Assembly: GCA_025963715.1 (NCBI GenBank)
Contig: JAOQAG010000001.1
Span: 124,001-188,000 of the forward strand
DNA: 64,000 nt
From: Bacteroidota bacterium
GTDB taxonomy: Bacteria > Bacteroidota > Bacteroidia > 2-12-FULL-35-15
Direction of reading: 5' to 3'
The notes under the pieces were generated by a model. It saw only the letters and a list, made by a program, of their open reading frames with translations. It searched no databases and was not told where the DNA came from. Positions 16,580 to 25,892 of the stretch are shown one piece after another (position 1 is the first letter of the stretch; every line of letters starts with the position of its first letter). Position numbers and translations under genes: made by a program.

Positions 16580-17281
16580 TTAATATTTATTTTCCACATG
16601 CGTATCATACAATTGATTAACCGGTGTTAAGTAATACGCATTGTTAAACTCTTTATAAAAATGCCTGATCTTTGCGTCGGTAGTGCCGCTCGACCAGGTA
16701 GCATCCACATAATACACCGCACCGTTCAGCAATACTTTATTCCAGGCATGGTCCGGATAATAGTAGTACGTACTCCTGTAAAACGCAATTCGTTTTGTAT
16801 TATTATCCGCTGTACCTTCCACTATAGAACTGCGGATATTTGCGGCTTTGCACAGCTCGTAAAATAAAACCGCATAGCCTTCGCACACTGCTTTTTTTGA
16901 TTGTATCACATTTCTTGCAAAATAATAACGGAAATCTTCCTCATCGTATGAATTAGCCCTGAACTTTGATGCCGTAGGATTACCACGGTGATAATCCTTG
17001 CAGTCGTAAGCAATATTCTCGGTGATCCACCTGTAAATGGCCCGCACTTTATCGCCGTCATCGGTGTAGTTAACAGTCAGGTCCCTCGCCAGGTCATAAA
17101 TATCCGTATAATTTTTTTTCAAGCCCAGCACATACGCATCTACGGCGGTGTAATCTTTTGTAAGTAAATTTTCTGTCGGGGCAGATGTTTCAATTGGCTT
17201 GGTATTATTGCTTTGTACGGATTGAGCACTTACCGCGAAGGCAATCCCGCAGCCGATCGTAAAAAAAATAAATTTTTTCAT
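16580..17281 (-). CDS. Secreted transglutaminase-like protein, copy B
   Basis: The 233-residue protein starts with the signal peptide MKKFIFFTIGCGIAFAVSAQ. It keeps the full Cys-His-Asp triad in KAVCEGYAVLFYELC, PDHAWNKV and YYVDATW. It shares the sequence pattern of copy A over nearly its whole length, including the shared C-terminal YLTPxxxLYxTHxEN segment. The two are therefore tandem paralogues separated by about 630 bp that includes a repeat array. Its role at the envelope is unknown; cysteine-dependent amide hydrolysis is a family-based inference. Confidence 0.8.
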   Translation of the reverse strand: MKKFIFFTIGCGIAFAVSAQSVQSNNTKPIETSAPTENLLTKDYTAVDAYVLGLKKNYTDIYDLARDLTVNYTDDGDKVRAIYRWITENIAYDCKDYHRGNPTASKFRANSYDEEDFRYYFARNVIQSKKAVCEGYAVLFYELCKAANIRSSIVEGTADNNTKRIAFYRSTYYYYPDHAWNKVLLNGAVYYVDATWSSGTTDAKIRHFYKEFNNAYYLTPVNQLYDTHVENKY

Positions 17282-17486
17282 AACGTTCCTGATTTTGTAA
17301 AAATGGAATAAAAAAAATGTGTTCGGATCCCGGTATCTGCGTTTATAACAGTAATTTCATTTAAAAGATACAAACGGAAAATAAAAATGAAAAAACGATT
17401 GGGTATGACACGCAAGCAGGCCTTCCTGTTGCAATACCTGCGCCTTTGCGGGAAATAAAGCGTTTCTTTAAATAGAATATTTTCAT

Positions 17487-17494
17487 TAAATTTG
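17487..17494 (+). promoter_or_regulatory. TAnnTTTG -7 element of the ornithine aminotransferase gene
   Basis: TAAATTTG lies 26 nt before the ATG at 17520, matching the Bacteroidota consensus. Confidence 0.55.
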
Positions 17495-17519
17495 TATATT
17501 ATTAAATGCAATCAGCAGT

Positions 17520-18758
17520 ATGGAAACAATGACCAATAAAATAAGCGCACAAAAAGCAATTGAATTAGAAGATAAGTACGGAGCGCACAACTATCACCCT
17601 TTGCCGGTGGTGTTGGAGCGTGGAGAAGGTGTATACGTTTGGGATGTGAACGGGAAAAAATATTTCGACTTTTTAGCAGCATACAGTGCGGTCAACCAGG
17701 GACATTGTCATCCTAAAATTGTATCGGCACTCATAGAGCAGGCGCAAAAATTAACGCTTACTTCCCGTGCTTTTTATAACGATTCTTTAGGCGAATACGA
17801 AAAATTCATCACTTCGTATTTTAATTACGATAAAGTATTGCCGATGAATACCGGTGCGGAAGGCGTGGAAACTGCTTTGAAATTAGCGCGTAAATGGGCG
17901 TACGAGAAAAAAGGAATTGCGGAAAATGAAGCAGTGATCATTGTTTGTAAAAATAATTTTCACGGACGCACCATTTCCATTATCTCTGCCAGCAATGATC
18001 CGGATGCACGCCATAATTTTGGCCCGTTTACACCGGGAATTGTAGCCGTTGAATATAACAATGTTACCGCTTTCGCAGAATTAGTGACCAATAAAAATGT
18101 TGCAGCATTCCTCATCGAGCCTGTACAGGGCGAAGCAGGAGTGATCGTGCCGGATGAAGGATATTTGAAAAAATGCTATGAGCTTTGTAAAGCAAACAAT
18201 GTATTGTTCATTGCCGATGAAATTCAATCAGGCTTGGGCCGTACCGGTAAATTGCTGGCTTGTGATCACGATGGCATTCATCCCGATGTTTTAATTTTAG
18301 GAAAAGCATTGTCAGGCGGAACATACCCTGTTTCTGCAGTATTGGCAAGCGACGAAATAATGCTGTGCATCAAACCGGGTCAGCATGGCTCCACTTACGG
18401 CGGTAATCCGCTGGCATGTAAAGTGGGAATTGCGGCATTGACCGTTTTAAAAGAAGAAAAATTAGTAGAAAATTCCGAGCGCCTTGGTAAACTATTACTG
18501 AATGAGTTAAAAGCCATCCAGGCATCGTATCCCGAACTGATCAAAACTGTCCGCGGAAAAGGTTTGTTTTGCGCCATGGTGATCCATGAAGAACACGATA
18601 AAACAGCCTGGGAAGTGTGCATCGAGCTGATGAAGAACGGCTTGCTGGCGAAACCTACACATGGTGATACCATTCGTTTTGCACCGCCACTGGTGATCAA
18701 CGAAGAGCAATTGATGGAATGCGTGGCGATCGTCCGCAAAGTGATCAAATCATTTTAA
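17520..18758 (+). CDS. rocD: Ornithine aminotransferase
   Basis: This 412-residue class-III PLP aminotransferase closely matches ornithine--oxo-acid transaminase. Typical segments are [53 protein letters not shown] and [12 protein letters not shown]. The PLP-binding lysine lies in [10 protein letters not shown], with [14 protein letters not shown] before it. The enzyme converts ornithine and 2-oxoglutarate to glutamate semialdehyde and glutamate, linking arginine and proline metabolism. An alternative ATG is three codons later (17529). It is followed after 15 nt by the deacetylase gene on the same strand, perhaps a coincidental read-through unit. Confidence 0.93.
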   Translation: METMTNKISAQKAIELEDKYGAHNYHPLPVVLERGEGVYVWDVNGKKYFDFLAAYSAVNQGHCHPKIVSALIEQAQKLTLTSRAFYNDSLGEYEKFITSYFNYDKVLPMNTGAEGVETALKLARKWAYEKKGIAENEAVIIVCKNNFHGRTISIISASNDPDARHNFGPFTPGIVAVEYNNVTAFAELVTNKNVAAFLIEPVQGEAGVIVPDEGYLKKCYELCKANNVLFIADEIQSGLGRTGKLLACDHDGIHPDVLILGKALSGGTYPVSAVLASDEIMLCIKPGQHGSTYGGNPLACKVGIAALTVLKEEKLVENSERLGKLLLNELKAIQASYPELIKTVRGKGLFCAMVIHEEHDKTAWEVCIELMKNGLLAKPTHGDTIRFAPPLVINEEQLMECVAIVRKVIKSF

Positions 18759-18773
18759 ATACTGTTACAGGCG

Positions 18774-19448
18774 ATGCTGAAAAAATGCTTAGTACTTTTA
18801 TGTATATGTGCCGGAATGTTATTTTTCAGCACCTGCAAAAAAGACAGGCCCATCGGCGATTTCCGCATTGCACTTACGTTTGACGACGGTCCCGATCCCG
18901 TTTATACCATCCGGATCCTCGATATTTTAAAGCAAAAAAATGTAAAAGCCACTTTTTTTGTCACCGGGTATCACGCCCGGTTATTTCCTTCCATTATTCG
19001 TAGAATGCACGACGAAGGGCATTTGATCGGTAATCATACGTTTACACATTTATACCTGCCGGGTGCCACTACTGCAGAAATGCTCAGTGAAGTTCAACGA
19101 ACGCAAAACATCATCAACCGGTATTCGGGTGCGGCTTCATCTTATCTTTTCAGGCCACCTTACGGATATATCAGCGACGAACAAAAACATCTTCTTAAAA
19201 ATTTAGGTTACAGAGTGGTAAAATGGGACGTTGATCCATTGGATTATGATCTGGCCAGAAGCACGCCGGATGCCATTGCCGATCGTGTATTGCTGTTAAG
19301 AGGAAACAATAAAATGGTGCTGATGCATTCTGCTGATTACAGCGATCTGCAAAGCCGGGAAAATACAGTACTGGCATTACCAAGGATCATTGATGAGCTG
19401 CGGAATAAATACAATTACAGCTTCATCACCGTGGATCAGATTCCGTAA
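18774..19448 (+). CDS. Polysaccharide deacetylase (NodB-type), probable lipoprotein
   Basis: The 224-residue protein holds all five carbohydrate esterase family 4 motifs: TFDDGPD, HTFTH, RPPYG, a DVDPLDY stretch and LMHSAD. The N-terminus MLKKCLVLLCICAGMLFF with Cys at residue 21 (FSTC) looks like a lipoprotein signal, though Thr before Cys is not canonical. Such enzymes remove N- or O-acetyl groups from peptidoglycan or polysaccharides using a bound metal. The single-domain length suggests no extra binding module. It follows rocD by 15 nt. Confidence 0.88.
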   Translation: MLKKCLVLLCICAGMLFFSTCKKDRPIGDFRIALTFDDGPDPVYTIRILDILKQKNVKATFFVTGYHARLFPSIIRRMHDEGHLIGNHTFTHLYLPGATTAEMLSEVQRTQNIINRYSGAASSYLFRPPYGYISDEQKHLLKNLGYRVVKWDVDPLDYDLARSTPDAIADRVLLLRGNNKMVLMHSADYSDLQSRENTVLALPRIIDELRNKYNYSFITVDQIP

Positions 19449-19476
19449 TTCCGGCCGCGGATGCCCATCCCCATTT

Positions 19477-19548
19477 AACCACATAAGGCACAATGTGACC
19501 TGCCAACGTATGCTTTCACCACAAAAGAAACAAAAGAAAGCAAAAGAC
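19477..19548. repeat. CCACATAAGGCAC-family repeat copy
   Basis: AACCACATAAGGCACAATG and CACCACAAAAGAAACAAAAG words of the family seen at 4186-4403 fill the gap before a convergent gene. Confidence 0.6.
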
Positions 19549-19611
19549 TAAGTGTAACGTACTACCGTGTTTCATACACACAATACTTGATACTAAGGAC
19601 TTAATACTTGT

Positions 19612-20379
19612 TTACAATAAAGATTTGGAAGTACCCTTTTTATACCACAGGTTTAACCTGATGAGCTTGCTTAACAGCAAATAATGAAGCGGCCACAGGA
19701 TAATCCTTGGCATCCCTGCGATCAGGGGAAATTTTTGTGCTGCTTTCTGGATCGCCAGCGAGCTTAATACTTTGGAGCAGATATCCATCGTCCGGTTCCG
19801 GTATTCAGGTTTAATTACATCGAAGATCAGCACCACCCTGCGCTGATCCGTGTCATTCCATGCCTGGTGAAATTGAGCATCGTTAAACACCATCAGTTTA
19901 CCGTTTACCCAGCTTTTTTTTTCCTCTTCCACCTGGAAACCGATCTCGGGCAGTGTGCCCGGAACTACCAACGGCAGGTGACACCGGTAAATGGCATCCG
20001 TATCGCCCCGGTGGCCATTAATTTTGGAATGCGGTTCCATTACGCCCACCATAATGGTAACAAGGCCCGGGAGTTTTTTCAGGATCTCAATTGTTTTTTT
20101 ACACTTTTTACAGCGCTCCTCCGATAAGCTCATTCCCCAGGCGTATAATCCGAATGATTTCCATTTTTGCTGCCCGGCATAAAACGATTTTAATTCATGC
20201 GAATTGGCTTCAAGGAATTCGAGGATCTCATCCCGCAGTATTTCCCATTGCTGCTCAATCCCGGCAGCCCATTCCAGCGTTGCCGGATCATAAAAAAGAG
20301 CCGTACTGTCGGATGCCCGTTTTCTGTTCAGAAAATTAAGCCATGGGGGCGGTATTGTGGCTGTGGATGGTTCTTGCAT
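19612..20379 (-). CDS. Aspartyl/asparaginyl beta-hydroxylase-like protein
   Basis: The 255-residue protein contains an Asp/Asn beta-hydroxylase double-stranded beta-helix domain (about 40-195). The pattern GHRGDTDAIYRCHLPL gives likely iron-ligand or structural histidines H123 and H134. WVNGKLMVFNDAQFHQAWN gives a likely iron ligand H171, and RRVVLIFDV an arginine expected to bind 2-oxoglutarate. Relatives hydroxylate protein or lipid substrates such as the LpxO type, using Fe(II) and 2-oxoglutarate. The last about 40 residues contain a hydrophobic patch (PRIILWPLHYLLLSKLI) that could attach to a membrane, hinting at a lipid substrate. That is inference only. Confidence 0.82.
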   Translation of the reverse strand: MQEPSTATIPPPWLNFLNRKRASDSTALFYDPATLEWAAGIEQQWEILRDEILEFLEANSHELKSFYAGQQKWKSFGLYAWGMSLSEERCKKCKKTIEILKKLPGLVTIMVGVMEPHSKINGHRGDTDAIYRCHLPLVVPGTLPEIGFQVEEEKKSWVNGKLMVFNDAQFHQAWNDTDQRRVVLIFDVIKPEYRNRTMDICSKVLSSLAIQKAAQKFPLIAGMPRIILWPLHYLLLSKLIRLNLWYKKGTSKSLL

Positions 20380-20493
20380 TTTTTATGGAATAGTCAAATA
20401 CCAAGATAAAGAAACAGGCTGAAAGAAGATGTTAAATAATCTTAAAAATGGAATGTTTTTTTATTGCCTTTTCTGATAAAAACGATCCCGATC

Positions 20494-20739
20494 TTATTTG
20501 CTGACCTCTTTTTTGGGAGGCATCGGCCCGCGTTTATAAATGATCAGTCCGTTCAGGAAATTGCGCAGCAGCTGATCGCCGCATTCCTTGTAGTTCTGGT
20601 GATCCGGGCTTCTGTAGAGCGCGTTCAATTCACTTTTGGTGATGTCGAAATCCACCAGCTTTAATATTTTTACCACGTCTTCGTCTTTCAATTCGAGAGC
20701 TACGCGCAATTTTTTTAATATATCGTTATTGGATAACAT
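20494..20739 (-). CDS. Short DUF1456 (YehS-like) protein, single module
   Basis: The ATG at 20739 gives 81 residues beginning MLSNNDILKKLRVALELKD, the exact start of a DUF1456 module. An upstream in-frame ATG at 20826 would add 29 residues of low-complexity sequence and is rejected. E. coli YehS and most relatives have two such modules in about 150-160 residues; this one has a single module followed by a basic tail (KRGPMPPKKEVSK). Function is unknown in the family. It may be a natural short form or a truncation. It stands alone, divergent from the aromatic-rich secreted protein. Confidence 0.75.
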   Translation of the reverse strand: MLSNNDILKKLRVALELKDEDVVKILKLVDFDITKSELNALYRSPDHQNYKECGDQLLRNFLNGLIIYKRGPMPPKKEVSK

Positions 20740-20848
20740 AATGCTTTTTATAAGGTTTGTAAATTTATAAATTAAAAATGGATTAATATTTGTATTGGTT
20801 TTTATAAGTATCAAAAAATAATACATACTTGTTTAAATACCTCAGAAA

Positions 20849-21985
20849 ATGAAAAAGGCGATCTTCTTATTAACCATTACCGGATGCAGCTTATTTTGCG
20901 CCCCGGTTTTTTCGCAAACAGCAAACGCCGATTCACTCGGTTTGCCCGGCGATAATCTAAACCTTTACGGTGTTTTAAATCTTTTTCAGAAATCTCCCAC
21001 ATTAGAAGATTTTGAAAAAACGCTGAACGATCAGAACACAAAGTTAAATAACCTGGATTTAAATGGCGATGATAAAGCCGATTACATCAAGGTAACTGAC
21101 AATGTGCAGGGAACTTCCCACGCCATTGTATTGCAGGTAGCTGTAAATGATAAAGAAACACAGGATGTGGCGGTAATTGAAGTGGACAAGGATAAAGACG
21201 GTAATGTGCAGGTGCAGATCGTGGGAGATGAAGCCTTGTATGGAAAAGATTACATTGTAGAGCCTGCGGATGATGCAGTTGTAAAAGGAACGCCTAATCC
21301 GGGTTATAAATCCACAACCACGACTACACAGAACGGAACCAACATTACAAATAATTATTACAACAATGGCGGCTCAGGGCATGCAGAAGTGGTATATGAG
21401 CCGTCTTACTGGCCCGTTGTACGGTATATGTACACACCAACGTATGTGGTGTATGCTTCGCCCTGGTATTGGGGATTTTATCCATCCTACTGGACTCCAT
21501 GGCACCCATGGTTTTACCACGAGTATTATAATCATTGGTATCACCATTCTTATTACGGTTATTATCATCGTTCATATACTTATCGTGATCCGGGGATCCA
21601 CTCGTACTATTACGGACGCAGAAGTGTTTCTGTAACGGTAAACCAACGCAGGGAAACAGGCGCTTACAGGGCAACATACAGTCACCCTGAAATGGCGCAC
21701 AGGGCAGCAATAAACCAATCGCGTACAACACAGCAACATCGCGATAAGCCTGTAAACAGTAATGCTCCACGTAACAGTGGCACAAAAAGCTCACAGGCAC
21801 CAAGAACGAATACCGCACCGAGAACAAACACGGCTCCAAGGACTAATACAGCTCCAAGAACCAATACTGCACCGCGCCAGGCGCCGCAACAGCGTTCGGC
21901 ACCAAGGCAACAGGCTCCACGTTCAGGTGGCGGTGGTGGGTCACATGCAGCGCCACATGGCGGAGGCGGACATAAAGGAAGATAA
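20849..21985 (+). CDS. Secreted aromatic-rich low-complexity protein
   Basis: I do not recognise a named family for this 378-residue protein. A signal peptide ends near VFSQ (residue 23). An N-terminal region (about 25-140) contains LDLNGDDKADYIK and DKDKDGNVQVQ, resembling calcium-binding repeats. The central part (about 180-260) is very rich in Tyr, Trp and His. The C-terminal tail has four exact APRTNT repeats, then PQQRSAPRQQAPRS and Gly-His runs. The overall look is of an exported, possibly surface-associated protein with a disordered basic tail. It ends at a strong terminator (22000-22033). Confidence 0.7.
   Translation: MKKAIFLLTITGCSLFCAPVFSQTANADSLGLPGDNLNLYGVLNLFQKSPTLEDFEKTLNDQNTKLNNLDLNGDDKADYIKVTDNVQGTSHAIVLQVAVNDKETQDVAVIEVDKDKDGNVQVQIVGDEALYGKDYIVEPADDAVVKGTPNPGYKSTTTTTQNGTNITNNYYNNGGSGHAEVVYEPSYWPVVRYMYTPTYVVYASPWYWGFYPSYWTPWHPWFYHEYYNHWYHHSYYGYYHRSYTYRDPGIHSYYYGRRSVSVTVNQRRETGAYRATYSHPEMAHRAAINQSRTTQQHRDKPVNSNAPRNSGTKSSQAPRTNTAPRTNTAPRTNTAPRTNTAPRQAPQQRSAPRQQAPRSGGGGGSHAAPHGGGGHKGR
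21797..21868 (+). repeat. Four 18-bp coding repeats (APRTNT)
   Basis: Four consecutive 18-bp units encode APRTNT. Third codon positions differ among units, so the peptide rather than DNA is conserved. Confidence 0.85.
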
Positions 21986-21999
21986 CATTTAATTTATAT

Positions 22000-22033
22000 A
22001 AAAAATCCCGTTCAATCGAACGGGATTTTTTAT
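22000..22033 (+). terminator. Rho-independent terminator
   Basis: AAAAATCCCGTTC pairs with GAACGGGATTTTT around AATC, with A- and T-tracts on both sides, so it could act in both directions. Confidence 0.88.
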
Positions 22034-22127
22034 TAGTATGAGGATGTAAGTATCAGGTAGCAGGACTATTGGCATTTGAATAAGAGAATATCTTAGTCCT
22101 GAATTTTCTTTACTATGCCTATTTCGT

Positions 22128-22217
22128 GCGTCATTGCGAGGGCTTTTCGCCCGAAGCAATCTCACACCAGAATGTACACTGGAATGAGATTGCTTCGCTA
22201 TTGCTCGCAATGACGGG
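22128..22217. repeat. GTCATTGCGAGG palindromic repeat, copy 1
   Basis: The sequence opens CGTCATTGCGAGGGCTTTTC and closes with its near-complement ending GCTCGCAATGACG. The two arms are joined by a short loop near ACCAGAATGTACACTGG. Other copies are at 29752-29844 and 38293-38368. Confidence 0.9.
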
Positions 22218-22245
22218 CTGTGTAGTAGTTATCCTGCTGTTTTTT

Positions 22246-24336
22246 TTAATACTTCAACAATTCTCCCATCGCTTTTGCAACCTTTGTTGCATTTGGCAGC
22301 ATGGTGGTTTCCAGTGTTGAATTTAACGGGATCGCGGGTAAATTTTCCGCACCGATAATATCCACAGGAGCATCCAGTGCTTCAAAACAATATTTGGAAA
22401 TACGTCCGGCCAATGCCTGTGCAAATCCATTGTTATAAGGCTCTTCCGTAAGTACAATGCATTTGCCGTGTTTGCGCACGGATGCAAAAACGGTGGCTTC
22501 ATCCAATGGATTAAGCGTGCGCAGATCCACGATCTCAATTTGTTCCGGGAATTCCTTTGCTGCATTTTTCGCCCAGTACACGCCCATTCCGTATGTGATC
22601 ACGGTTAATGTTTGCTTATCTGCGGAAGCTTCCACTTCCTGCACCATGCGTGCTTTGCCAAACGGAATAATATAATCCTCATCCGGCTCAATGGTTTTTG
22701 CATCTTCGGTTCCTTTGATCTTGCTCCAGTACAAGCCTTTGTGCTCCAGCATGATCACCGGATTGGGATCGTAATACGCCGCTTTCATCAATCCTTTAAG
22801 ATCCGCACCGGTAGAAGGATAGCAGATCTTAATGCCGCGGATATTTGCCAAAACACTTTCCACGCTGGAAGAATGGTACGGTCCGCCGCTGCCATAAGCG
22901 CCAATAGGCACACGGATGATACAGCTTACCGGCCATTTGCCGTTTGATAAATAACAGGAACGGCTTACTTCGGTAAATAACTGGTTGAGGCCCGGCCAGA
23001 TGTAATCGGCAAACTGGACTTCCACAATGGGTTTGCAGCCCACAGCGCTCATGCCAACGGTACTGCCGATGATGAATGCTTCCTGGATAGGTGTATTGAA
23101 TACGCGGTTATCGCCGTAAGTTTGCGCCAGTGTTGCGGCTTCGCGGAACACGCCACCTAAGCGGCCACCCACATCCTGCCCGTATAACAGGCATTCCGGA
23201 TGTTTTGCCATCAGTTCGCGGATCGCAAATAAAGCGGAATCCACCATTACGGTCTTTTCTTTTCCTTTTGGTTCGCGCTCTCCTTTTTCTTCAGTAACGG
23301 GAGTAGGAGCAAAGTCGTGGTCAAACAGATCGGAAGGTTTTGGATCTTCTGCCAGAAGCGCTTTCTGATAATCGGCTGCTACTTTTTCCTTCGCCTGTTT
23401 TTCAATGGCATTTAATTCAGAATTATCAAAACCGGCTACCAGCATTTGGTTGCGCAATTTGGGGAATGGATCGCGTTTTTGCGCATCTTCTAAATCATCG
23501 CGGTACCATTCCTTACGCACACCCGAAGTATGGTGATTGAGCAAAGGCACTTTTGCGTGGATCAAAAAGGGGCGGCGTTCCTTGCGGATGATCGCGATCA
23601 CTTCTTTCAATGTATTGTAACATTTTTCAAAATCGGTTCCGTCAATGGTGCGGGTTTCCAATCCTTTAAAACCTTTTGCATATTCGGTGGCATCCTGTGC
23701 GCGGATCTCTTTTGCGTTTGCGGAAATGTCCCATTCGTTGTCCTGAACGACATACAGGATCGGCATTTGCTTTAATACTGCCATTTGAAAGGCTTCTGCT
23801 ACTTCGCCTTCGGTGATGCAGGCATCGCCAAGGGAACAAACAGCAATTGGTTTAGCATCGCCGTAATCGGGCGCCAGGCCTTGTTTTTCCATGTATTGCA
23901 ATCCCATGGCAACACCGGTGGTAGGAATGGCCTGCATTCCGGTTGCGGATGATTGCATCGGAATTTTTGGCATATCATCTCTGCGCAAGCTGGGGTGTGC
24001 ATAATAGGTTCTTCCGCCTGAAAAAGGATCATCGCGTTTTGCCAATACCTGCAGCATTAATTCGTAAGGCTGCATACCAATTCCGAGCAGCATACTGTCG
24101 TCGCGGTAATAGGCCGAAAGGAAATCCTGCGGTAATAACTGCAAGCTTACGGCAAGCTGAATGGCTTCGTGGCCGCGGGATGTAGCGTGTACATATTTGG
24201 CGCACACTTCTTTGTTTTCTTCGTACAGCTCGGCCATCGCCTTAGCGGTACACATCAATTCAAAACCTTTTAATAATGTTTCTTCGGAGAGGGAAGAGTT
24301 GATCTTCCGTTTTTGATCAGTAGTAGGTTGCGCCAT
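22246..24336 (-). CDS. Fused alpha-beta E1 of a 2-oxoacid dehydrogenase complex
   Basis: The 696-residue protein joins the E1-alpha (about 1-340) and E1-beta (about 365-696) parts of a branched-chain 2-oxoacid or pyruvate dehydrogenase. The thiamine-diphosphate motif reads SLGDACITEGEVAEAF to VVQDNEWDIS in the alpha half. The beta half has NTPIQEAFIIGSTVGMS and FADYIWPGLNQL. A charged linker with TEEKGEREPKGKEK separates the halves. Bacteroidota often carry this fused form. The E2 and E3 genes are not in the window. The substrate (branched-chain 2-oxoacids or pyruvate) cannot be fixed from sequence; branched-chain is favoured by the E1-alpha type. Single gene, cytoplasmic. Confidence 0.9.
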   Translation of the reverse strand: MAQPTTDQKRKINSSLSEETLLKGFELMCTAKAMAELYEENKEVCAKYVHATSRGHEAIQLAVSLQLLPQDFLSAYYRDDSMLLGIGMQPYELMLQVLAKRDDPFSGGRTYYAHPSLRRDDMPKIPMQSSATGMQAIPTTGVAMGLQYMEKQGLAPDYGDAKPIAVCSLGDACITEGEVAEAFQMAVLKQMPILYVVQDNEWDISANAKEIRAQDATEYAKGFKGLETRTIDGTDFEKCYNTLKEVIAIIRKERRPFLIHAKVPLLNHHTSGVRKEWYRDDLEDAQKRDPFPKLRNQMLVAGFDNSELNAIEKQAKEKVAADYQKALLAEDPKPSDLFDHDFAPTPVTEEKGEREPKGKEKTVMVDSALFAIRELMAKHPECLLYGQDVGGRLGGVFREAATLAQTYGDNRVFNTPIQEAFIIGSTVGMSAVGCKPIVEVQFADYIWPGLNQLFTEVSRSCYLSNGKWPVSCIIRVPIGAYGSGGPYHSSSVESVLANIRGIKICYPSTGADLKGLMKAAYYDPNPVIMLEHKGLYWSKIKGTEDAKTIEPDEDYIIPFGKARMVQEVEASADKQTLTVITYGMGVYWAKNAAKEFPEQIEIVDLRTLNPLDEATVFASVRKHGKCIVLTEEPYNNGFAQALAGRISKYCFEALDAPVDIIGAENLPAIPLNSTLETTMLPNATKVAKAMGELLKY

Positions 24337-24532
24337 GTTTATCTGCTATTACTTTTTTGTTAATGTAATATTAGCAAATCGGGAAAAGGATTCCAATGGA
24401 ATTTAGACGAACCCAATAAAAGTGTAGTTAAATGAGAATTGATTGGTTTTTAATTCTTGATTAATGAATTAATTAAGAATTAAATTCTGTTTTAGTGATA
24501 TTTTAAAGAATAATTGATGGTTGTGGTTTGGT
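24337..24532. other. AT-rich spacer with weak hairpin
   Basis: No gene is seen. TAATTCTT and AAGAATTA (24459-24482) can form a weak stem downstream of the S37 peptidase gene. It lacks a clear T-tract. Confidence 0.4.
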
Positions 24533-25804
24533 TTATAAAAATGAATGGATCAAACGTATTGTTTTTTCTTTTTCAGCATTGTTTAAATTCTTAATGCGGC
24601 TTTTGTGAGAACCGTTTGGAACAATCACTTTGTTGGCTTTGTACACTTGCTGCATAGCCGACCATGGATCAAATTCGCCGTAAACAAAAACAATACTTTT
24701 TGCATCGTTTGTTTGCAAAAATTTGTTGATGGCATTTAAATATGTCGGATCAAAATCAACATTTACATTTTTTGGAACAAAATTTTTGTTGGAATAATTG
24801 CTTTCTTTTAAATAGTGTTTAAATTTTTCTGTGTTGTATTCGTAATATCCCAGCTCATGATAACTCATATAAAATGCGGGTTCCAGTCGCTTTAAGTTTT
24901 TATCGGAAAAGAAACGCGGAGGAACAATGTGAACAATGTAATTGAAACATGTTTTTGGATCAATATCCGCGGGTGGAACAAGCTTGCAGGTATTTCCTTC
25001 CTGCCAGAAGGAAAAGGGGAATTCCAGCAGCATATAATCGAGATAGGTTTCCAATTCAAATTGCGTAAAGCTGATGTGATTGGCAATTACAAAATCATTC
25101 AATAAGGGAATTAATGCCGCTTTATTTTTGAATGCTGCCAGTTGAAATGCTTCCAGCTGTTTGCCGCAGGGTGTTTGTGACAGAGCATTCAGCATGGAAT
25201 CTACTTTGGTTTCATTCAATGATTTTTTTACGGCGGCACCATACAAAACCGTAGCGCTTACATCTTCCGGATAATAATATTTGTAAGCCAGTGCCGCTTG
25301 TCCGCCTTTGCTAATGCCTGTAGAGATCCATTTGTTTTTTAATAATCCTTCAAATAATAGTTTGATCGCATGGTCGTCGGCCGCAACCTGCCTGAGTGTC
25401 AGGAAATTATAATTTAATGAATCCGGAACTGATTCCCCGCAATAATGGTGTTCCACCGCTATCAAATTGGCGTGCAGCAAAGCGGCCAGCTCGTTTTCAT
25501 AATCAGGGCGGGAAGCATATTGATTTTCATAACCGTCGGTATCCATTACGGTTACTGAATCAAGTGAATTGAAACCGAAGTAAATGCGCTGGCTGAATGT
25601 TGCTGAAAACGGGTTAAAATGATCGACGGGTTGTGTGATATGGATCTCGAAATATTGGTTGAAATGTGCGTTGTACAACTGTTCTATTTGTATTCCGGAA
25701 ATTTTTAAAAGGCTTTCGCGGATGCTGTTTTGTTGTGCATTCGTGGAAACGCTATTGCAGAAAAGTAGAACAATAAGGATAAATTTCCCGTTTTTTTTAT
25801 TCAT
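24533..25804 (-). CDS. Secreted S37-family peptidase (PS-10-like)
   Basis: The ATG at 25804 gives 423 residues beginning with the signal peptide MNKKNGKFILIVLLFCNSVS and cleavage near TNAQ; an ATG five codons upstream is less fitting. It matches Peptidase_S37, alpha/beta-hydrolase tripeptidyl aminopeptidases first known from Streptomyces. Catalytic elements are the nucleophile elbow STGISKGGQAALAY, an aspartate in VYGEFDPWSAMQ and a histidine in PNGSHKSRI. VEHHYCGES is another family segment. It is likely periplasmic or secreted and probably trims N-terminal tripeptides, by family analogy. It is divergent from the helicase gene. Confidence 0.83.
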   Translation of the reverse strand: MNKKNGKFILIVLLFCNSVSTNAQQNSIRESLLKISGIQIEQLYNAHFNQYFEIHITQPVDHFNPFSATFSQRIYFGFNSLDSVTVMDTDGYENQYASRPDYENELAALLHANLIAVEHHYCGESVPDSLNYNFLTLRQVAADDHAIKLLFEGLLKNKWISTGISKGGQAALAYKYYYPEDVSATVLYGAAVKKSLNETKVDSMLNALSQTPCGKQLEAFQLAAFKNKAALIPLLNDFVIANHISFTQFELETYLDYMLLEFPFSFWQEGNTCKLVPPADIDPKTCFNYIVHIVPPRFFSDKNLKRLEPAFYMSYHELGYYEYNTEKFKHYLKESNYSNKNFVPKNVNVDFDPTYLNAINKFLQTNDAKSIVFVYGEFDPWSAMQQVYKANKVIVPNGSHKSRIKNLNNAEKEKTIRLIHSFL

Positions 25805-25865
25805 ACATTGAATGTACATTAAATTTTTGATTTCGCGCTTATTCCCGTTTCCCGGATAATTCCGC

Positions 25866-25873
25866 TACCTTTG
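25866..25873 (+). promoter_or_regulatory. TAnnTTTG -7 element of the DbpA-like helicase gene
   Basis: TACCTTTG lies 20 nt before the ATG at 25893, leaving a very short leader. Confidence 0.6.
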
Positions 25874-25892
25874 CAGCCTAAAAATAACAAAA

